A stretch of 64,000 nucleotides of DNA from an uncultured Dorea sp. (GTDB taxonomy: Bacteria > Bacillota > Clostridia > Lachnospirales > Lachnospiraceae), in contig CAJTYU010000003.1 in the NCBI GenBank assembly GCA_910584095.1, forward strand, positions 100,381 through 164,380. Direction: 5' to 3'. Under the pieces are notes generated by a model. That model was not told where the DNA came from and ran no database searches. It saw only the letters and a program-made list of their open reading frames with translations. The translations under genes and the position numbers were made by a program. Below are positions 44,796 to 54,095 of the stretch, piece after piece (position 1 is the first letter of the stretch; each line of letters opens with the position of its first letter).

Positions 44796-46103
44796 ATGAA
44801 GAAAAAGTTTATGTGTTCGCTGCTGATTGCAGCAATGACGGTATCCATGGCGGCAGGCTGCGGACAGAAGGAAGAAAAGAATTCTTCTGAAGACGGAAAG
44901 GTACATATCCAGTTTATGCATCAGCAGGTAGAGCAGGAAAGACAGGATGTGGTGCAGTCTATTATCGATGATTTTCAGAAGGAGAATCCGGATATTGTGG
45001 TTGAATCCATTCCGGTCAATGAGGACGACTACGATGCAAAGATTACAACTCAGGGCGGAAATGGCGAGCTGGCGGCAGTGGTAGAGTACAGTCAGGATCA
45101 GGCAAAGACCAGTGTTGCAAATCAGTTTACAAATGTAGACGCAGTAAAGGAAGTCATTGAGGGCAAAGGACTGGATGAGTTCTATGAAGGCGCCTTGAAC
45201 GTAACAAAGACCGAGGATGGAGAGAGTTACGTCGGCGTTCCGATCAGCAGCTGGGTACAGGGAATCTGGGTAAATACCGCAATGCTGAAAGAAAAGAAAA
45301 TGGAAGTTCCGACTAATTGGGACGAGGTTCTGGAGGTTGCTAAGGCTTTCTATGATCCGGACAACAGAATGTACGGTATTGCGCTTCCAACGTCGGACAG
45401 CGCGTTTACCGAGCAGGTATTTTCACAGTTTGCAATTTCTAACGGCGCAAATGTATTTGACGGAGACAAGAATGTAACCGTAAATACGCCGGAGATGAAG
45501 GAAGCGCTTGAATATTATACAGAGCTGGCTTCCTACTCTATGCCGGGTTCTACGGAGGTTGCAGACGTTAACGATGCCTTTGTAGGAAAGAATGCGCCGA
45601 TGGCTATGTACTCTACTTATATCCTTGGCAACGTAAAGGACGCGGGCTTTGCGGATGATCTGACTCTGGTTCTTCCGAATAAGAAGCAGGAGGCGGCTTA
45701 CGGATGCATCATCGTTCTGGGAATCGCAGAAGGAATGGGCGAGGAAGAAACAGAGGCCGCAAAGAAATTCGTAAGCTATATGCTGGAAAATGAAGCAAAT
45801 GTTAAATGGCTGAATATGGCTCCCGGCGGAGTACAGCCAGTATTGAAATCAGTAGATGAAATGCCGGAATATACAGAGCTGGAAGCAAGAACCGCTTATG
45901 TCCATATGAACGACGCAATTGCCAACGCAGTGGAGAACCTTCAGCTGTTCGGCGCTGTCGACGGAAAGAACTTCACGGAGATGGGCGATGTGACCAATAC
46001 CGGCGCAATCAGCAAGATGGTAAACAATGCAGTAGTACAGCAGGCGGATATTGATTCAGAACTTGAGACTGCCCAGAGCGCAGTAGAGGGTCTGATGAAA
46101 TAG
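44796..46103 (+). CDS. ABC transporter sugar-binding lipoprotein (YcjN-like)
   Basis: 435 residues. Signal peptide and lipobox A-A-G-C (about residues 19-22), then an extracellular family 1 solute-binding fold (VQFMHQQVEQERQ-like start, WVQGIWVNTAML, TNWDEVLEVAKAF). It captures the sugar outside the cell for the permeases encoded next. Codon use is more C-rich than in its neighbours, in keeping with a strongly expressed binding protein. A hairpin follows the stop codon. Confidence 0.92.
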   Translation: MKKKFMCSLLIAAMTVSMAAGCGQKEEKNSSEDGKVHIQFMHQQVEQERQDVVQSIIDDFQKENPDIVVESIPVNEDDYDAKITTQGGNGELAAVVEYSQDQAKTSVANQFTNVDAVKEVIEGKGLDEFYEGALNVTKTEDGESYVGVPISSWVQGIWVNTAMLKEKKMEVPTNWDEVLEVAKAFYDPDNRMYGIALPTSDSAFTEQVFSQFAISNGANVFDGDKNVTVNTPEMKEALEYYTELASYSMPGSTEVADVNDAFVGKNAPMAMYSTYILGNVKDAGFADDLTLVLPNKKQEAAYGCIIVLGIAEGMGEEETEAAKKFVSYMLENEANVKWLNMAPGGVQPVLKSVDEMPEYTELEARTAYVHMNDAIANAVENLQLFGAVDGKNFTEMGDVTNTGAISKMVNNAVVQQADIDSELETAQSAVEGLMK

Positions 46104-46116
46104 TAAATTCTATTGT

Positions 46117-46140
46117 GGGAGGAAAGGTTTTTTTCCTCCC
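46117..46140 (+). terminator. Intra-operon hairpin between binding-protein and permease genes
   Basis: GGGAGGAAA (46117-46125) pairs with TTTCCTCCC (46132-46140). The tail is only weakly T-rich, so it is more likely a stabiliser or partial terminator that keeps binding protein in excess of permease. Confidence 0.55.
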
Positions 46141-46160
46141 TGTTTATAAGGAAGATGAGC

Positions 46161-47048
46161 ATGAAAATAAAAGGAAAAAAACTGGGAGGAAGCGATACGA
46201 AATTTGCATATGCGCTCCTGTCTCCAAGCTTAATATTATTGGTTCTGCTGATCGGTTATCCTCTTATCTATAATATTGTAATTAGCTGTCAGGAGGTTCC
46301 GCTGAATCCAAGGCTTCCTTCGGAATTTGTGGGACTGCAGAATTTTACAGAAGTTTTTACCGATCAGTCATTTTACAAATCGGTTCTGGTTACGCTGCTG
46401 TTTACGGCGGCAGTGACGATCATCAGTACCGTACTGGGCCTTGTGATAGCGGTATTTTTAAACCGGTCCTTTTCGGGGAAGAAGCTGGTAAATTCCATTA
46501 TCATACTGTCTTATGTAGTTCCTTCCGTGTGTCTGATTTTTACATGGAGGTATATGTTTAACAATATTTATGGAATTATCAATTATTTTGTAAAAGATGT
46601 ATTTCATTTTGTAGATACGCCGCCGTTGTGGTTTGACAAGCCGGTCAGCGCGTTTATTCTGGTAGCGGTTTTTGCGATATGGAAATTCTTTCCTTATGCG
46701 TATATTTCATTTAACGCGATACTGCAGTCCATGGACAACACGCTCTATGAGGCGGCGGATATCGACGGGGCGACTTCGTGGGACAAATTTAAGGCAATTA
46801 CCTATCCTGCGATCAAGCCTACGCTGGTTACGGTTGTGAGCCTGCGGACCATCTGGGTATTCTACATCTATACCGAGGTGTATCTGCTTACGAAGCAGGT
46901 GGATGTGCTGGGCGTATATCTGTATGATATGGCGTTTGCAACCCATGATTTCGGAAAGGCGGCAGCGATTTCCATTATCCTGTTCGTATTTATATTTGCT
47001 CTTATTATATTGATCAGAAAGAAGGTGCTGAGAGTTGAAGAAGAATAA
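46161..47048 (+). CDS. ABC transporter permease, sugar (YcjO-like)
   Basis: 295 residues from ATG 46161; AAGGAAG lies 7-8 bases before it, while ATG 46155 is too close to that site. Six membrane helices. The MalF-type coupling motif is EAADIDGATSWDKFKAITYPAIKP in part (E-A-A-x3-G). It forms a heterodimer with the next protein. No ATPase gene is present in the operon. Confidence 0.92.
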   Translation: MKIKGKKLGGSDTKFAYALLSPSLILLVLLIGYPLIYNIVISCQEVPLNPRLPSEFVGLQNFTEVFTDQSFYKSVLVTLLFTAAVTIISTVLGLVIAVFLNRSFSGKKLVNSIIILSYVVPSVCLIFTWRYMFNNIYGIINYFVKDVFHFVDTPPLWFDKPVSAFILVAVFAIWKFFPYAYISFNAILQSMDNTLYEAADIDGATSWDKFKAITYPAIKPTLVTVVSLRTIWVFYIYTEVYLLTKQVDVLGVYLYDMAFATHDFGKAAAISIILFVFIFALIILIRKKVLRVEEE

Positions 47049-47877
47049 AAAAGCTCTAAAAGAGGCATGGTTCTATGCAAGAGTTATTCTGCTCGTGCTG
47101 GCGCTTTTATTTCCCTTTATCATTATGCTCAGCATTGCTTTAAAGGGGACGGCGGAGACCATCGGCTATCCGCCGACCATTATTCCAAGAACATGGACAA
47201 TGGAGCATTTTGTAGATATTTTTAACGCGAGGATATTTCCCTTTATCAAATACATTAAGAACAGCCTGTATATTGCGATGACGACTTCGATTGTTGCGGT
47301 ATTGCTGGGAATATTAGGCGGATACGCTCTTTCCAGACTGAAATTCAAAGGGAAAAGCGCGGTCAGCGAGATGTTCTTTCTGGTATATATGTTTTCTGGC
47401 ATCCTGCTGATCGTTCCTCTGTTTAAAATGTTATCGGCAGTGGGCTTAAGTAACAGCAGGGAGGCGGTTATCATCTGTATGATCGTGCAGACGCTTCCTA
47501 CGGCCATCTATATGACGAGAAGCTATTTTGATACGATTCCAAAGGAGCTGGAAGAGGCGGGAAAGGTAGACGGACTTAGTAAAATGGGGATTATTTTCCG
47601 GATTGTAGTGCCCCTTTCTATGTCGGGAATCATATCGGTATTTGTATATGCATTTATGATTGCGTGGAATGATGTATTATTTGCATCCATTTTCATCGAT
47701 TCACCGGATCTGATGACAATACCGATCGGATTGAACTCATTGTTTAACACGCCGGATTATATCTGGGGACGTATGATGGCGGCTTCACTGGTAACGTCTC
47801 TGCCGATTGTCATTATGTATGGCTTCAGCCAGCATTTAATTAGAAGCGGCAGCACGGACGGCGGCGTTAAAGGATAA
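47035..47877 (+). CDS. ABC transporter permease, sugar (YcjP-like)
   Basis: 280 residues, TTG start at 47035 inside the end of the previous gene (14-bp overlap), with AAGGTG eight bases upstream. Six membrane helices. The MalG-type EAA loop reads ELEEAGKVDGLSKMGIIFRI. It is the second half of the membrane channel. Confidence 0.93.
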   Translation: MKKNKKALKEAWFYARVILLVLALLFPFIIMLSIALKGTAETIGYPPTIIPRTWTMEHFVDIFNARIFPFIKYIKNSLYIAMTTSIVAVLLGILGGYALSRLKFKGKSAVSEMFFLVYMFSGILLIVPLFKMLSAVGLSNSREAVIICMIVQTLPTAIYMTRSYFDTIPKELEEAGKVDGLSKMGIIFRIVVPLSMSGIISVFVYAFMIAWNDVLFASIFIDSPDLMTIPIGLNSLFNTPDYIWGRMMAASLVTSLPIVIMYGFSQHLIRSGSTDGGVKG

Positions 47878-47905
47878 GATTAAAAAGGACAAGGTGAGAA
47901 GCTTT

Positions 47906-48958
47906 ATGAAAAAATTAGTAGCAACAGCTCCAAGGACTGCGGAACTGAAAGAGTATGAAGACAGAAAAATTAACAGCAATGAAGTGAAAATAAAGGTGGA
48001 ATTTGCCGCGCCGAAGCACGGGACAGAGCTGGCGGATTTCCGTGGGACGACTCCCTTTATTGATGGAAAATTCGATGAGGAGTGGAGAGTCTTTACCGAA
48101 AGGAAAGCAGATGAGCCGAGGGGAATTGAGTTTGGAGATCTTCCTTTGGGAAATATGTTTGTGGGAACCATTATAGAAAGAGGAAGCGATGTGACAGAGT
48201 ACGAACTCGGCGACAGGGTATGCTCCTATGGACCAATTAGGGAAACGCAGATCGTGAATGCAGTGGATAATTATAAGCTGCGGAAAATGAGCAGGGAAGC
48301 TTCTGCCAAAAATGCTGTGTGCTACGATCCGGCACAATTTGCTTTGAGCGGGATCCGGGATGCGGATGTAAGACCGGGAGACCGGGTGGCGGTGATCGGT
48401 TTAGGCGCAATCGGATTGATTGCGCTTCAGATTGCCGTAAAAATCGGCGCTTCAACGGTGATAGGTATTGATCCGATTGAAAAGAGGCGGGAGATTGCCA
48501 TGAAAACAGGAGCGCATTATACTCTGGATTCTTCCGCCTGCGATGCAGGAATAGAAATGAAACGGCTGACTGGAAAACAGGGGGTGGACGTTATCATTGA
48601 GACCAGTGGGAATATCCATGCGCTGCAGTCTGCCCTAAAAGGTCTTGCTTATCATGGAATGATTGCCTACGTGGCGTTTGCAAAGCCATTTCCGGCGGGT
48701 CTGTGGCTGGGGCAGGAGGCACATTTTAATTATGGGAAGATTATCTTTTCCCGTGCCTGCAGCGAGCCGAACCCGGAATATCCCCGCTGGAACAGGAAGC
48801 GGATTGAGGACGTGTGCTGGGAGCTTCTGATGAACGGATATTTGGACTGCGAGGAACTGATCGATCCGGTGGTGCCCTTTGCTGAATGTGCGGAAGGGTT
48901 CTGTGAGTATGTGGACAGACATCCGGAAAAGAGTATAAAAATGGGCGTAGAGTTTTAG
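47906..48958 (+). CDS. MDR-type alcohol/sugar dehydrogenase (YcjQ-like)
   Basis: 350 residues from ATG 47906 (AAGGTGAG upstream; GTG 47894 is less likely). The Rossmann domain has GLGAIGLIALQIAVKIGA. The medium-chain dehydrogenase fold is clear, but the usual catalytic-zinc ligands are changed: the C-G-x-D position is H38-G-T-E and the G-H-E position is G-N83-M84. In E. coli, YcjQ oxidises gulosides at C3 with NAD+. The same oxidation is the likely role here. Confidence 0.85.
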   Translation: MKKLVATAPRTAELKEYEDRKINSNEVKIKVEFAAPKHGTELADFRGTTPFIDGKFDEEWRVFTERKADEPRGIEFGDLPLGNMFVGTIIERGSDVTEYELGDRVCSYGPIRETQIVNAVDNYKLRKMSREASAKNAVCYDPAQFALSGIRDADVRPGDRVAVIGLGAIGLIALQIAVKIGASTVIGIDPIEKRREIAMKTGAHYTLDSSACDAGIEMKRLTGKQGVDVIIETSGNIHALQSALKGLAYHGMIAYVAFAKPFPAGLWLGQEAHFNYGKIIFSRACSEPNPEYPRWNRKRIEDVCWELLMNGYLDCEELIDPVVPFAECAEGFCEYVDRHPEKSIKMGVEF

Positions 48959-48974
48959 CGGGAGGCGAGCAAAG

Positions 48975-49766
48975 ATGCTGTTAGGAACACAGGATAAAGA
49001 ATTTTTTCCAAAGAATATTATAGAAAAATTTCAGTTTGTGAAGGAAATGGGGTTTGACTGCTTTGAGATAGACGGAAGGGTTCTGACCGAGAACCTTGAG
49101 GAAGTGAAAAAGGCGGTTCAGATTACCGGACTTTTCGTGTGTACCGCCTGCGGCGGCTACCGAGGATGGATTGGCGATTTTATTGAAGAAAAGCGCCTGA
49201 ATGGTATCGAAGACCTGAAAAAGGTTCTGCGGGCCATAAGTGAAGTGGGAGGAACCGGAGTAGTAGTTCCGGCCGCGTGGGGAATGTTTACCTTTCGTCT
49301 TCCGCCGATGGTATCTCCAAGAAGCCGTGAAGGAGATGTGAAGGCAATTCTGGCTTCCCTTACAGAACTGGAAAAAACAGCAAAGGAGACAGGAACTTAC
49401 CTGTATTTGGAGTCGTTGAACCGGTATCAGGATCATATGCTGAACCTGCAGGAGGATTCTGTGAATATCATCCTGCAGGGAGGATTTGAGCGGGTAAAGC
49501 TTACTTCAGATTTCTATCATATGGCGATCGAGGAGGATGATATCTCGGATACATTAAGAAAGTACCGGGATTATGTAGGGCATATCCACATTGCCGAAAA
49601 TCACCGTTATCAGCCGGGAACCGGCTCTATCGACTGGAAGAGGCATATGAAGACGCTGAAAGAAATCGGATATGACGGACCTGTTGTAAATGAAGGAAGA
49701 ATACGGGGCAGAGACCCGCTGGCTGCTTATCAGGAATCGGTTTATTTTATGAAGCAGTTTCTGTAA
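48975..49766 (+). CDS. Sugar isomerase/epimerase, TIM barrel (YcjR-like)
   Basis: 263 residues of the AP-endonuclease-2-like TIM barrel. Metal-binding residues can be picked out: Glu in YLESLNRYQDH, Asp in KLTSDFYHMAIEE, His in VGHIHIAENHRY, and Glu in VVNEGRI. In E. coli, YcjR epimerises 3-keto sugars at C4 between the gulo and gluco forms. The neighbouring dehydrogenases on both sides support the same oxidise-epimerise-reduce sequence. Confidence 0.88.
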   Translation: MLLGTQDKEFFPKNIIEKFQFVKEMGFDCFEIDGRVLTENLEEVKKAVQITGLFVCTACGGYRGWIGDFIEEKRLNGIEDLKKVLRAISEVGGTGVVVPAAWGMFTFRLPPMVSPRSREGDVKAILASLTELEKTAKETGTYLYLESLNRYQDHMLNLQEDSVNIILQGGFERVKLTSDFYHMAIEEDDISDTLRKYRDYVGHIHIAENHRYQPGTGSIDWKRHMKTLKEIGYDGPVVNEGRIRGRDPLAAYQESVYFMKQFL

Positions 49767-49873
49767 AGCGGTTTAAGTATTTGGTCGTATACGCAGCTAT
49801 GTGCGCGGGATGAAAGGCTCGGCTTGTGAAAAGATACGGACAGGAGAGTAAAGAAAGAGGAGATTAGCAGGAT

Positions 49874-50914
49874 ATGAAGCAATTGAGAATGGCGGTTATA
49901 GGCTCCGGCCAGATTGCCCAGGTGACCCATATACCGAATTACCGGTCCATGGAGGAAGTTGAAATCGCAGGAATCTGCGATACGCGGATAGAAGCGGCAA
50001 GGAGCGCCGCAGAGAAATTTGGGATAAAGCATTATTATGATTCTCATAGAAAGATGCTTGAGGAACTGAAGCCGGACGCGGTTACTGTGTGCGTACCCAA
50101 TAAATTCCACTGCCGGATCGTGCTGGATGCATTGGAGGCCGGATGCCATGTTTTTTGTGAGAAACCGCCGGCAATTACGGTAGAAGAAGCGGTAAGCATG
50201 GAAAATGCGGCCAAAAGAAAAGGAAAGCTTTTATCGTATGGTTTTCATTTTAGAAGCAGCAGCCAAGTGTCATTTTTGAAGAACCGTATTGAAAAAGGAT
50301 ACATGGGAGAAATCTACCACACAGAGGTGAAGTGGAACAGAAGGCGCGGGATACCGGGATGGGGCTGCTTTACGAATAAGGAGATACAAGGGGGAGGACC
50401 ACTGATTGACATCGGCGCCCATATGCTGGACTGTGCCTTATATCTTCTAGATTATCCGGAGATTTCCTATGTATGCGCGGCAAAAAGCAGCAGGATTGGA
50501 AAGCAGGAATCCATCGGATTAATGGGGGGCTGGGATCCAGAAAAATTTACGGTTGAAGACGGCCTGTTTGGATTTGTTGGATTTAAAAACGGAACCAGCC
50601 TTGAACTGCAGACGGCCTTTGCAATTAATCAGAAAGAACGGGACGCAAGGAGCGTAAAGCTCTATGGTTCAAAGGAAGGGGCAGATTTGTTTCCGCTGGA
50701 ATTGTATGGGACAGAAGACGGACAGCTGACGGACAGGCAGTTTCCATTTATGGAAATGAAGGACTGGCATATGGATGCGGACCGGAATTTTGTGCAGGCA
50801 TGTATGGGCAGAAGCAGACTTTTGGCTGCCGCAGAGCAGGGAACTTATGTACAGCGGGTTTTATGCGCATTATATGAGTCTGCCGATACCGGTATGCCGG
50901 TAATCATGAAATAG
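49874..50914 (+). CDS. Gfo/Idh/MocA-family oxidoreductase (YcjS-like)
   Basis: 346 residues. N-terminal Rossmann fold GSGQIAQVTHIPNY, then the family motif E-K-P-P with the active-site Lys (FCEKPPAITVEEA), and in the C-terminal domain DIGAHMLDCALYL with the catalytic Asp and His. In the E. coli cluster, YcjS reduces the 3-keto-glucoside to the glucoside with NADH. The 107-bp gap upstream has no gene. GH65 follows after 16 bp. Confidence 0.9.
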   Translation: MKQLRMAVIGSGQIAQVTHIPNYRSMEEVEIAGICDTRIEAARSAAEKFGIKHYYDSHRKMLEELKPDAVTVCVPNKFHCRIVLDALEAGCHVFCEKPPAITVEEAVSMENAAKRKGKLLSYGFHFRSSSQVSFLKNRIEKGYMGEIYHTEVKWNRRRGIPGWGCFTNKEIQGGGPLIDIGAHMLDCALYLLDYPEISYVCAAKSSRIGKQESIGLMGGWDPEKFTVEDGLFGFVGFKNGTSLELQTAFAINQKERDARSVKLYGSKEGADLFPLELYGTEDGQLTDRQFPFMEMKDWHMDADRNFVQACMGRSRLLAAAEQGTYVQRVLCALYESADTGMPVIMK

Positions 50915-50930
50915 AATTGGAGAAAAGAGG

Positions 50931-53246
50931 ATGGTTCATTATCAGACACAGAAAGAACAAGGCAGATTCTGGATTATGGAAAGAGAATTTGCTCCGGATT
51001 TTGAGCAAAAGACAGAATCTGTTTTTGCACAGTGCAATGGCTATATGGGGGTACGTGCAGCGCATCCGTTTCGCCTTATGGAAGAAAAAAGAGGACTGTA
51101 TATCAGCGGAGTATTCAACAAAGCATATGAAGAAGAGGTTACAGAGCTTGTAAATTGCCCGGATATCGTTTGGATGGAAATAGAAGCAGACGGCAGGAAA
51201 TTGTTTCCTGAACGGGGAGGGCTTCTGGAATTTAACCGAAAGCTTGATATGCTGAGCGGAGAATTGGCGCTGAAATATGTGTTTCAGACAGAAGAAGGAA
51301 AGAAACTGCTGGTTGAATGCAGGAGATTTGCTTCTAAGGATAATATACATCTATTTCTGCAGTCAGTGAGAATCCAAGTTATAGAAGGAAGCATTTCAGA
51401 AGTGAAGGTGAGAACCGGAATCGACGGACAGCAGACCAACAGCGGAGTTTCTCATTTTCGTACTGTAAAGGCAAGGGTGTACGAAAGAGAAATAATGGAA
51501 CTTGCCGGAGAGCTTACAAAGAATACAGTGCGGATAACGGCAGGACTTAAGGTGTGCAAGGGAACGCTTAGGAAGAAGGACTTTTCTCTGGTACGGCGCA
51601 AGATTCAGGGAGAGTATGTGATCGCGCCGGATGAAAGCGGAGAAATCCTGCTGGAAAAGATATGCCTGATTGATCTGGCAGATGAAGGACTGGATACGGG
51701 CGAGAGGACAAACATACTTGCCAAGGCCGCAGAAGAGGGATATCTCTCATTATTTAGGAAACATCGTAAGCGTATGGAGGAGTTCTGGGATCGGTGTTCC
51801 ATTCGGATTTTAGGAATTACAGAAGAGGAAGAGGCGGCAATTTGTTTTGCGCAATATCATATTCTGGGGATGACTCCATGGCATACCGGCGAGAGCAGCA
51901 TTGCCGCGAAGGGATTGACCGGGGAGGGGTATAAAGGGCACGTTTTCTGGGATACAGAGATATTTATCCTGCCTTCTCTTTTGTATACTTATCCGGAAGC
52001 GGCAAAAAGACTGCTGGAATTTAGGTACAGAGGGCTGGAAGGCGCCAGAAAGAAGGCGCGCGCTTATGGATTTCAGGGTGCGATGTTTCCTTGGGAAGCG
52101 GCCAAAACAGGAGAAGAGGAGACGCCTCTTTATGCGGCGCTGAATATTTATACCGGAAAAGCCAATAAAGTCTGGTCCGGGATCAAAGAATACCATGTGA
52201 CAGCGGATATTATCTATGCTGTGGATCAGTATTATAAGGTCACGAAAGATCAGGATTTTATGGAGAAATGCGGCTATGAAATGTCCTTTGAGGCGGCAAG
52301 ATTTTGGGTGTCCTGCGCAGAGTGGGACGATGCGGGCGGCCGGTATGTGATTCGTGATGTGATAGGACCGGACGAATATACGGAACATGTGGATAACAAT
52401 GCCTACACAAATTATATGGCCGGATATTGTGTGGAGACTGCCCGCCGTTATGCAGAGGAACTAAAGGAAAGGCGTCCGGAGCAGTACCGGATATTGTCCG
52501 GACGGCTTCGGATGGATGGAGAGGCTGAAAAATGGGGCGAGTTCCTTGAGAAGCTATATCTGCCGAATCCAAATCCGGAAGGGATTCTTCCTCAGGACGA
52601 TACCTTTCTTGCAAAGTCCTGTCTGAAAAATATTGAAAAATATAAAAATTCTAAGCTGAAGCAGTCAGTGCTCCTAGATTACTCAAGGGAAGAGGTTGTG
52701 AATATGCAGGTACTAAAGCAGGCGGACGCCGTTATGCTTATGAACTTATTTCCGCGCCTGTTTCCAAAAGAAATCGTGAAAAAGAACGTACTCTTTTATG
52801 AGAAAAGAACGATCCATGATTCTTCATTGAGTTATTGCGCCCATGCGCAGGCTTGCGCTGCAATTGGGGAAGTGGAGCTGGCCGCAGGTTTCTTTGACCG
52901 TTGTCTGATGATTGATATTGACGACAATCCGCATGACAGCAGAGACGGAATACATTCCGCCTCGCTCGGAGGGATTTGGAACTGTCTGATTTTTGGATTT
53001 GCAGGAGTTAGCTGCGACGGCGAGCATATCTTTCTGGAACCGCATCTGCCGAAACATTGGAGGAAGATGAAATTCACACTTATGGTTTATGGCATGCAGA
53101 TTGCATTCGAGATATCAAAATCGTTGATTTATCTGGCCTGTGAACGGATGACAGAGCCTGAAATAAAAATATGGGTCAGCGGGAAAGCATATGCCTTTCG
53201 GGGTGAACTGGAAATAAAACTGGATTGTAAGGATGGCTTAAAATGA
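50931..53246 (+). CDS. Glycoside hydrolase family 65 disaccharide phosphorylase (YcjT-like)
   Basis: 771 residues. N-terminal beta-sandwich (about 1-270), then an (alpha/alpha)6 barrel. The catalytic acid is Glu482 in IGPDEYTEHVDNN. Phosphate-binding elements are in GYKGHVFWDTEIF and later in IHSASLGG. GH65 enzymes split alpha-glucobioses with phosphate, giving beta-glucose-1-phosphate. E. coli YcjT is a kojibiose phosphorylase. A beta-phosphoglucomutase gene overlaps the stop codon by 4 bp, which fits a beta-glucose-1-phosphate product. Maltose or nigerose phosphorylase activity cannot be excluded. Confidence 0.9.
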   Translation: MVHYQTQKEQGRFWIMEREFAPDFEQKTESVFAQCNGYMGVRAAHPFRLMEEKRGLYISGVFNKAYEEEVTELVNCPDIVWMEIEADGRKLFPERGGLLEFNRKLDMLSGELALKYVFQTEEGKKLLVECRRFASKDNIHLFLQSVRIQVIEGSISEVKVRTGIDGQQTNSGVSHFRTVKARVYEREIMELAGELTKNTVRITAGLKVCKGTLRKKDFSLVRRKIQGEYVIAPDESGEILLEKICLIDLADEGLDTGERTNILAKAAEEGYLSLFRKHRKRMEEFWDRCSIRILGITEEEEAAICFAQYHILGMTPWHTGESSIAAKGLTGEGYKGHVFWDTEIFILPSLLYTYPEAAKRLLEFRYRGLEGARKKARAYGFQGAMFPWEAAKTGEEETPLYAALNIYTGKANKVWSGIKEYHVTADIIYAVDQYYKVTKDQDFMEKCGYEMSFEAARFWVSCAEWDDAGGRYVIRDVIGPDEYTEHVDNNAYTNYMAGYCVETARRYAEELKERRPEQYRILSGRLRMDGEAEKWGEFLEKLYLPNPNPEGILPQDDTFLAKSCLKNIEKYKNSKLKQSVLLDYSREEVVNMQVLKQADAVMLMNLFPRLFPKEIVKKNVLFYEKRTIHDSSLSYCAHAQACAAIGEVELAAGFFDRCLMIDIDDNPHDSRDGIHSASLGGIWNCLIFGFAGVSCDGEHIFLEPHLPKHWRKMKFTLMVYGMQIAFEISKSLIYLACERMTEPEIKIWVSGKAYAFRGELEIKLDCKDGLK

Positions 53247-53902
53247 AAGCAATAATTTTTGATTTGGACGGAGTGGTTGTGGATACGGCTAAATACCATT
53301 ATCTGGCATGGAGAAAGCTGGCCGGGGAACTAGGGTTTGAATTTGATATCAGCAATAACGAGAGGCTGAAAGGGGTAAGCCGTATGGAATCCCTAAGTAT
53401 TGTGCTGGAAACAGGAGGAATGAAGGGATTTACGGAGGAAGAAAAAAAGGAGCTTGCAGATCGGAAAAATAAGTACTATCTGCAGATGATCCGTGATATT
53501 GACGAATCTGAAATATTGCCCGGAATACCGGAATTTATTGCGGGATTGAAAGAAAGAAACTATAAGATCGCGTTGGGCTCCGCAAGTAAGAGCGGGAGAA
53601 TGATTCTTGAGAAATTAAAGCTGGCGGGATTATTTGACGCGATAGTAGACGGCAATCTTGTGGAACGTGCCAAACCGGATCCGCAGGTGTTTGTAACAGC
53701 GGCAGAATTGCTTAAAATCCCATGTGAAAGCTGTATCGTTGTGGAGGATGCAGAGGCTGGAATTGAAGCGGCGAGAGCGGGCGGGATGCATTCTATCGGA
53801 GTGGGAAGCAAAGAACTGCTGAAAGAGGCGGATATTATAGTGGAAAGCACGGCGGAACTGACGGGACTTATGGAAGCTTTGCCTCTATATCGGAAAAACT
53901 AA
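53243..53902 (+). CDS. pgmB: Beta-phosphoglucomutase (YcjU-like)
   Basis: 219 residues of the HAD superfamily. The catalytic aspartates are D7 and D9 in FDLDGVVVDT. The helical cap (about 15-90) is followed by LGSASKSGRM, AKPDPQVF and VVEDAEAGIEAA, which bind magnesium and phosphate. It converts beta-glucose-1-phosphate to glucose-6-phosphate. ATGA overlap with the GH65 gene shows translational coupling. It ends the operon; no ATPase homologous to YcjV follows. Confidence 0.93.
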   Translation: MKAIIFDLDGVVVDTAKYHYLAWRKLAGELGFEFDISNNERLKGVSRMESLSIVLETGGMKGFTEEEKKELADRKNKYYLQMIRDIDESEILPGIPEFIAGLKERNYKIALGSASKSGRMILEKLKLAGLFDAIVDGNLVERAKPDPQVFVTAAELLKIPCESCIVVEDAEAGIEAARAGGMHSIGVGSKELLKEADIIVESTAELTGLMEALPLYRKN

Positions 53903-54022
53903 CCGTCATTACAGACTGGAAATACAATAAGATTAACAGAAGCGGAAGATGCAGTCAAGATTTTGTGTATTAATATGTGTATGCAAGATGAATGTTTGTG
54001 ATACATATATAGGGATATCTGA

Positions 54023-54051
54023 TTGAAAAAGGGACAGGCGTATGCTATATT
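54023..54051 (+). promoter_or_regulatory. Promoter of the MBL-fold gene
   Basis: TTGAAA (54023-54028), 17 bp, TATATT (54046-54051) with a TGC extension, 45 bp before the ATG. Confidence 0.7.
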
Positions 54052-54095
54052 TGAGGCAGAAATACACTTTGTCATGTATTTAGGAGGAATTTAAA

